Source of the DNA: Clusia tigrina
Taxonomy: Eukaryota; Arthropoda; Insecta; Diptera; Clusiidae
Direction: 5' to 3'
Assembly: GCA_920105625.2 (NCBI GenBank)
Contig: OV050030.1
Location: forward strand, 412,439,034 to 412,503,033
DNA: 64,000 bases
The notes under the pieces were generated by a model. The model did not search any database. It saw only the letters and a list, made by a program, of their open reading frames with translations, and was not told where the DNA came from. Positions 56,766 to 64,000 of the stretch are shown piece by piece. Numbering within the stretch: position 1 is the first letter of the stretch; each line of letters opens with the position of its first letter. The position numbers and the translations under genes were made by a program.

Positions 56766-59454
56766 AGTTGCTCATATTCTTGAATTTGTTTTTGATATTA
56801 TATTTCTCTATGGATTCAAAAAGTCACTCTCCAACAAAATTTCTCAATTGACTTTATCATTATTTAGCAGTCTATCGATGAATTAATTTAAGAAATTGTT
56901 GGTTCAGGTCCAAATTTTTTGTTTTCTGAAATGTTTTCTTCATTATCTCGGGCAACATTTTTGGACCTTATTTAATATGTTGAAGTGTTGAAATGGGTTC
57001 AATTTATTATGTTCTGCAAGATATTTTCTAACCTCTTAACAATGTTTTATCTACATTTGAGTTTTAGACGGGTAATCGATGGATAATTGTAAGCAACTAT
57101 CCACATTATCATGTTTCTTTTTAATGATGTTAAAATTGTCGTTGGATCAAAGGAAAGAAATCACTCTCCAACTAAATCCCCTAGTCTTACTTCAATATAG
57201 CCTGCAATTGCTCCTTGATTTTAGAATGTACGAGCTAAAGAAACTTTTGACCGAGGTCATTCAAGTTTTCCCCGACCTCTCTAACAATTTTTTCCTTGTT
57301 AAAGGAAGATTATAGACATGTAATCAAAAGATGGAAAAAGAAGGGAAGGAGACTGTTGATTAAGATCTAAATTATTATATTCTTCAGATTATTCTTCGCT
57401 ATTTTCTTAAGATTTTTTGGGGTAATAGAGTTATAAAAACATAACGTAATCGTTAGATAGTTATAAGAATCCTTTCACCCAGTTTAACATAATTCTTTTA
57501 ATTAACTTTTTGTCCATCATTTTCTTAAGATTTTTTGTGGTATCAGAGTAGTAGACAGGTAAACTTTAGTTGGGCCCTAGAAATAGATCTCAAAAATACT
57601 TCTAAATACTTCCTTTAGCTTTTGCTTTACTCTCTGGCTTAATTTTTTCCATCTTTTTGCTAAAAATTTCGCTCTGTGTGGCTGGCTGTCATGCTGGAGA
57701 TAAGATATGAAAATTTTGCCGTTGACAAATACCTTTGGGAGGCTTGCCAACCAGCCACAGCATCTTAGCCGAAGTGTATGACTGTTAGTGTGACTACACT
57801 TGTGTATGTGTATGTACGAATATGTGTGTTTGTAAAGTGTGGACATTTATGAAGATTTGTTAGTGCGCTCGCTGTGTCCCTCCACCACTTACGTAATCTC
57901 AGGAAGTCTTGTGTGGATATTTGGCAGTTGTGCGGCATTCCAACAGCAACCACGGCAGCAGCTGTTCTGACCCTAATTGCAGTTAAATGCAGAAAATTTT
58001 ACTTAAAGTCCGTTTGGCTCATAAAGTTGCAGCCAGCCGCATTTTCTGCCACATTTCGTTCCAGCACCACCCACAAGGATAGAGGAAACTAGAATTTAAC
58101 TAATAGACCCCTCAGTTTCTTATCTGTGGTGAGAGCTGCTGGCTGGTAGGTTCATTGTCCCACCAATCTCTCTTCCCCTTTCTCTCTCTTTCTCTCTGGC
58201 GGTACTTTTCTGACCATTTTCCTGCTCCGCCATAATTTACTATTTTACTTTTCCATTTTTCCCGTTTCGGCGCTTGATTTAAACGCCGCACAGCCGCCTG
58301 ACCTTTTTAGCATAATTTTTTGTTTTCGGCCACTTTTGTTCATCGTTTGGACATTAGTGTGGCGCACGTTTAGCATAGTTTTCCGGGGTACCCCGACTCC
58401 CCATCCCCTATTGCCGGGCTGAGCTGGTGCTTTATGGTAAATGGCAGATAAGCGCTGCAGCATGTTTTGCCCTGAGTGTGTACCCGCACCATCACTACTA
58501 CCTCTAAAATTGCCTCGACGGCTGCCGCCACCACTGCCGCTGACATGTTTTAAGCGTTTTCATTTATTATGCGGATTTATTTGGTAACACCATTTTTTAT
58601 GTAAAGCACCTCCTTTATGGCCTTTTGTTTTTGCCCCGTCTTGGTTTTTTGCTGCTTTTTTCTAGTAGTTTTACAATTACTGAGGATTCATGCAATTTTT
58701 CGGAAGATTAACCTTTCTTTACTGTTTTATGAGATTAAAATATTTATCCACTTAGTCAGTTAGTTTTTAGGCTTATAGCAGAGATTTTGAAGACTTTTTC
58801 GTAAGTAGTTCAGCTCGTTGAGGAGGGGGCCGATTTGGGTAGCCTTCTACAAATTTGGCTCTGAAATAATATTCGTTCTAATGAGCCTAGAAAGTTTGTT
58901 CAAATGCTTACATTTTCCATTGACTTCTATGCTCAGGAATTCTTTGGCTTTAAGTGGAATTATTGAGTCCCCACGAATTCGGTTACTGGCAATTCTTTTC
59001 AATTCCTTCTAAACTGTTTTCAAAGAGAGGCAAACGCTAAGGTTGTCTAACATTTGAGCGTTTTCTATTTCTATATGGAGATGTACAAAGTTCCGCCAGT
59101 TATATTTAAGTTTCCGTAATGAAATATTCCTAAGCGAGCTACGTTGTTGAGGTCTCTACACAATTAAGTCTCTCCTTTTTTCAGTGGAAAAAAGAGAAAG
59201 AGACGGATAATTCCTAAAAAAACAAATACTTGACGCAATTGGAGTTTGTAAGAAGGAAGTTCTTCCAGTTACCTTATGGGACCAATAGTTGCAAACAAGG
59301 TGCATTCTAAAGTGAACAAGACTCTATATAAAATAGGTATTTGTAGTTAGCTCTTACAGGTGCCAGGTGAAAAGGGGATCCGTCACTGATGTACTGCCAT
59401 TTTTGTTATTTCATGACATTTGGACATATAGAAGTTGACTGATTGCTTCCGAAG
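56766..59454. other. intergenic, less AT-rich block at 57.65-58.65 kb
   Basis: A degenerate repeat involving TCACTCTCCAAC(A/T)AAAT (56827, 57162) and CATTTTCTTAAGATTTTTTG (57400, 57518) occurs in 56.8-57.6 kb. 57650-58650 is less AT-rich and may be regulatory. No gene recognised. Confidence 0.4.
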
Positions 59455-59740
59455 TGACAGTTTGTGTTATCGGTACAAAAATGCGCATCGTACAAAGAAC
59501 TAATACTAATTTTTGTTTTAAATTTGGTAAAACTTTTAGCAAAACGTTTCAGTTGATGATCGAAGTTTATGGTGATGATTGTCTATTCCATTGGAAAGTT
59601 CGTGAGTGGTATACGCGGTTTACAAAGCGGTCGTGAGGACACAAATGATGAGCAATGCATTGACCAACCGAAATATTAAAATAAAGTGGAGTTCCATATT
59701 AACGCTGTTCCTAATATTTCCTATCAATTTCTATCTAACT
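59455..59740 (+). mobile_element. mariner transposase N-terminal fragment
   Basis: QRTNTNFCFKFGKTFSKTFQ then LMIEVYGDDCLFHWKVREWY-TRF matches the N-terminal helix-turn-helix of mariner transposases. A one-base frameshift near 59628 restores SGREDTNDEQCIDQPK. The catalytic domain is missing. Its subgroup differs from the mariner at 1148-2420, whose N terminus reads LIKHYFLRGKT. Confidence 0.8.
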
Positions 59741-59819
59741 CCCTGATAGAGGATAATCCCTTAAGAATAGAGTCAGACCAAAGATGAATACTTTTAGAGA
59801 AAGAAGTTTTTACAGAAGT

Positions 59820-60420
59820 TCGTTCAAAAATTTGCTTAAAATTTCTTGCAGAAGTCCTTTCAGTTATTTTTTCAGAACATATTTCTGAACTTCTTCCAGA
59901 AAAGTTTCCATAAATTCTTTTCGAAATTTTTTCAGAGGTTTTTTTAATCAGAACTTATTTCTGAACTTCTTCCAGAAAAGTTTCCATAAATTCTTTTCGA
60001 AATTTTTTCAGAGGTTTTTTGAATCAGAACTTATTTCCCAACTTCTTCCAGAAGAGTTTCCATAAATTCTTCTAGAAATTTTTTCAGAGGATTTGTTAGA
60101 AGTTTTTCCAGAAGTAACGTCAAAAGATCTGCCATAATTTCTTTCACAATTTCTTCGAGAAATTCTTAAAAAATATCATCCAGATGTTCCAGTAGATATT
60201 TCAATAGTTATTTCAAAACTTCCTCCAGAAGTTATTTGAGAAGTTTCTCCAAGATTTTTTCCAGTCCTTCTTCGAGAAGTTCTACAAAAATTTCCTACTG
60301 AATATGTTCCAGAAATTCTTTGAATAGTTGTTTCCAAAGTTTATTTTGTGGGTTTTTTAGAATCTCTTTCAGAATTTATTTTTAAAGTTCTTTCAGAAGT
60401 AAATTTAGGAGTGGTTCCAG
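59820..60420. repeat. TTCCAGAAGTT-type repeat with 76-bp units
   Basis: The array has a short degenerate monomer (CTTCCAGAAGTTATTT). Within it, three copies of a 76-bp unit start at 59881, 59957 and 60033 (ATTTCTGAACTTCTTCCAGA), the first two nearly identical. Confidence 0.85.
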
Positions 60421-60654
60421 AAACTCTGAGCCTAATGAGATAATTTGCAATTGTACAATACTCCGTCATCCGTATTTTAACTCTTTGATCAAAATCCTCA
60501 GAAAAGTGTTTCTGAGACATTGTTTCTAATAAAAAAAAAACATTTCAGGAATCAAGTTAAGGGAAAAATAGGCAAAAGCAAGGATATGTTATTACATGAT
60601 CTCTAAGCTTATACTCTCAAGATATAAGTATGGTAAGTAATACACATCCTTTTA

Positions 60655-61050
60655 TATACATGTAGGGACATACCCGATTAACCCACTCTCACCTATTTGC
60701 ACCGTCTTCCCCGCCACCATGCCAATCTGCAACCAAACCACCATCTCCGTCCAGCACATCATATCAGAATGCAACATAACAGACCACATATGCCTCAAAT
60801 ATAACAAAACAATAAAAGAATTAATAAACAACATAACAAGCGAAAACATCTCCATATTCATAAAAATACTAAGATCCTCCAAAATATTTTTTGATATTTA
60901 ACGCATCAACTACAATAAAATAAAATATAGGCCGAAAACCCTAGCCGTTAGTGACTTAGCCTTAAGCATAACACCTAGGTGTATATTCATACATCATGGT
61001 ATACACTGTAACCCCCGGGACGACATTACAATAACGTCACAAGATATCGA
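60655..61050 (+). mobile_element. Jockey-type non-LTR 3' end
   Basis: The reading GTYPINPLSPICTVFPATMP then ICNQTTISVQHIISECNITD matches the Cys/His motif region at the end of Jockey-clade pol (usual ...LTVEHILLECP...). It ends FIKILRSSKIFFDI-stop at 60901. Codon use is strongly biased to A/C in this fragment (AAC, ACC, ATC, ATA), unlike its flanks. The 3' UTR seems to continue to about 61050. Confidence 0.7.
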
Positions 61051-64000
61051 AGGCTATTGTTTCTTTTTATATTATTTTATATTTGTGAAAGTAGGTCAGT
61101 AGTCGTGCATTTTGCATCTACTTTTTTTCTATAATTGTTGACGTCAGTTCATAATTTGTTCCCCATTACTCCACCCAGAGAAGTTCCACTTTAATGAACA
61201 TTTTAATGTGGAATATAAATTTTGCCAACATGTGGCAGCACTGGCCAGGGATTTGATGTTATTTGAAATAATCATAAATGGATTTAGTAAAAGTTAAGAG
61301 AACAATATAATTTCACTCAACCAAACTTAAATGGACTTGAGCAGCCGGCGTAGAAATGAATCAGAACGGTGAAGGGTCACTTTCAAAGAGCCCACTAAAC
61401 GGAAATTTCGGCCATTAAATGAAGTAAATGGCCAGTTGTGGCCATCGAGCCGAACGAACACAGTTTAAAAGAGGCGCATTAAGCATAATTTTTATTTCAA
61501 ACTTATTCAACTTCTCCGTGGCCCGCAACCTCGCAGCCATTACGAAATTCGGCACTGCATTGAAACTCACAAGGAGGAAGCGGATCTAAACTTAATAAGC
61601 AAATGCGATTATGGTCCACTTCCGTTAAACAAAAGCAGCGAATAGGCAGTGGAAGGAGTGCTGGAAGCAGCAAAAGAAACCGAAGAAGTGAAATTATAAT
61701 AACACAAGAAAATGAAAACATTTGTCGCACAAAACTATGCGAACGAAATCAAAGCCAAGTATACCGGAAGCAGACAAAACTCAACTAACTGGAATAAACT
61801 TTGCTGGCGTGTTGCTGAGCCCTCTGGTTTTTTTTCTCCGGTTTTACTTTGTGCTCGTGCTTGTGCTGGAAATGTGTGCGCTTAAACGGAAAAAAGACAT
61901 TTGTGTTATGCAAGGCAAACGGAACGGTTGGTCACTCAAATATTCAGCAGCGCCACATCATCAAACTTCATACTCAACAGCCTCCTGCTCGTCCTCGTAT
62001 TATGAGTAACAACAACAACAACAACTGCAAGAACAACAACACAGGAACAATATCACCATCAACAGCCTCCACTGTAGGCAAATTAAGCGCTTTTTTCCCT
62101 TATTTTTCCGTTAAAATATTCCAGCCGCCCTCCACTACCCGCAAATAACAAATGTGCAAATTTCGTCCACCGCCGCCGCCGCCAACGCCGCATTCATTGA
62201 AATCGCATCGAAATGAATGTTCAAATATGCGACAACCCGAAATGGCACAAACGAATGGCAAGCATGAATTTTATGCGGATAAACAGGGAAATATAAATTT
62301 TTATGGCGGAAAAATGTCATGAAACACAGTGTGGGTGAGCGGTCGGTGGTAACCACAATATTGGGCGGACAGGGTGTCGCATTTTCGTGAATTTTTTTTT
62401 TAATACAATTTTCTTCAATTTTGTTCGCTGATTTGGTCAGAAATCATCAGCATCATCGTCATCAGCGGTATATTCAATTTGAGTGGGAGCCACCACTTCC
62501 TGATTCGAATTGGTGGAGGCCCATCATTTTTATCTCAACACGCTTATTTCAGTTTGACAACTCCATCGTGAATCCTAAAGTTTCTTCAGAGATTTCCTTC
62601 ATTAAGATTTATCAAGATTTTAGACAGATGATTGGGAAATTGTTTAAAAGTTAGCATTGAACTTGTTTGAACTATAATATGTGATGTGGACTAATAGTGG
62701 GCCTAGACTAGATTCGGTACAAGCGGTTATTGAAGATGTGTTACTTATTCTAGAGTGTACAATGGGATACAGAATATATTGATTGAGTTTGCGATGCTCC
62801 TCTATTGGATCTCCCTGCTGATGTGAGCGGAAATAATTTAGGTATAAATCTAACAGATTGTCTGTCATCAGTTACGGATTTGAAACCACAGTCGAATATC
62901 TACTCGAAATTCTGATCTAATATTTAATAGAATATCTATTCAAATGTCGAAAATAACTCTTCTAGTATATTTTAAGGGACTGGAATCATTTGACATATGT
63001 TAGACATCGACATAAGTGATTTTCCCTGACTACGGTGAGTATAAACACACCATAGTCAAGGTAACGGAGTATTGCCTCTGGTTCTGGTCTTCAGTGTAGG
63101 TTACTATTGCCTGCTACTCGTAGTAAATTAACAAAAGAACTATTTTGAGATTCCAAGTTATCTCTAAACTCAAACTACGGATCTGAGTTCGAATGCGGGA
63201 CGCTCTTCTGTTGAACTATTCTGACATGTTTATGATGATTTGGGTTAGTGAATAGTAAGTTTCCAAAGTAACTTTTGTATCGCGCAGAGAAGTGAACGGT
63301 GGTCTTAAATAACCAGAGAAATTATTCCATCTTAAACTTTATATACAACTGGTTATTATATAAAACAAATAAATGAATATTCCATCTCATCACAGCAAAT
63401 TCTTCATAAGTCATTTCTTGTAATGACCGGTGTTTGTGTGATTGTGAGTATAAAATACCATGTTATTTCCGCCTCCATCCCGCATATTGGGAAAAACGGC
63501 GGCTTGACAATCCCAGTCATTTGGTTTTAGTTGAATATTTCGGGTTGTCTCCCCTGAGGGATGTAAAACTCGGTCTATAAAGTGATAAAAGTTTCTTAGT
63601 CCCTTTGACCAATGGATAATTTTGAGTGGTTTAGATGAGATCATTGTTTTGGAGATCACTTGGTGTTAGTTTTTCTTCACAGCAGTGGTGCAGGTTGTCA
63701 TAGGAAGACCTAAGATCTTCTTCAACTGTTGTAACTCAGTTTCTCTTGTAGTAAACTTTTCCGCTGTTTCGGCAGGTTTTATCTACCTATCCATTTAAAG
63801 GTCTATTGTAGGAAAATATGCCGTCATTTTGGTGGATCGTTTAAGAGCGAAATGCCTAAAAGGATCTACCAAAATAAAGGCTGTTTTAATCAACAGAACC
63901 GTAGTCTTTTTATTTGATATGATCTTCTCATAAACTTATATTCTCGGGTGTCGAGATTCCACAAGAAAAACTCTGTAGTTTCATATTTAGGTGTCGTGAT
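61051..64000. other. intergenic, less AT-rich block at 61.2-62.45 kb
   Basis: 61330-62350 is less AT-rich, with AACAACAACAAC (62010-62030) and CCACCGCCGCCGCCGCCAAC (62168 on). The rest is ordinary AT-rich sequence. Frames up to 99 codons show no domains. Confidence 0.45.

Noticed and set aside
63411..63659. 82-codon minus-strand ATG frame with a fairly protein-like composition
   Set aside because: No recognisable family, no splice partners and no flanking gene; chance frames of this length are expected. Worth revisiting only with transcript data.
1..64000. tRNA, rRNA, snRNA genes or a CRISPR array
   Set aside because: No B-box-like GGTTCGAATCC with a matching A-box, no rRNA or snRNA core sequence, and no regularly spaced repeats with unique spacers were seen.

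Overview
The window is AT-rich, gene-poor animal DNA from a dipteran fly. The evidence is a CYP6-family P450 with the single short intron typical of fly CYP6 genes, a fly-type secreted serpin, mariner, Tc1-like, hAT-like and Jockey/R1-type non-LTR remnants, and many CA/TG and opa-type (CAG/CAA) microsatellites. A higher fly, perhaps a tephritid fruit fly, is my inference and was not tested. I found no bacterial signals, tRNA, rRNA or CRISPR array.

Two host genes can be supported. The first is a very large minus-strand serpin gene. Its signal-peptide exon (30384-29891) ends in a consensus donor. After a 12.3-kb intron it joins, in frame, a single 6.8-kb exon (17612-10844). The predicted product is a secreted protein of about 2,420 residues: signal peptide, Ser/Thr/Pro-rich mucin-like stretches, a Thr9-Pro-Ala-Pro repeat, a four-residue charged helical repeat, a long acidic region, and a C-terminal serpin fold with an 85-residue insertion where the reactive loop should be. 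The second gene is a CYP6-type P450 (21655-23216, plus strand, 497 residues, one 68-bp intron). It lies wholly inside the serpin intron, on the opposite strand.

Layout: 1-10.8 kb is intergenic, with a dead mariner (1.15-2.42 kb) and a 156-bp higher-order satellite (7.0-9.75 kb) split by a Tc1-like element with TA target duplication. 10.8-30.4 kb is the serpin gene, whose intron holds a Jockey RT remnant, the P450, a duplicated copy of the P450 upstream region and a small hAT-like MITE. 30.4-64 kb has no protein gene I can support. It holds two more satellite-like arrays, at least five non-LTR fragments, a 120-bp near-perfect palindrome at an apparent 5' inversion of a retroelement, a Tc1 end fragment, a second mariner fragment and several less AT-rich islands that may be regulatory or contain untranslated first exons.

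The most noteworthy items are the serpin architecture, the nested P450 whose I-helix lacks the usual acid-threonine pair, the satellite/Tc1 insertion history, and the palindrome in the rearranged retroelement. All protein assignments come from reading motifs by eye; no search was run.
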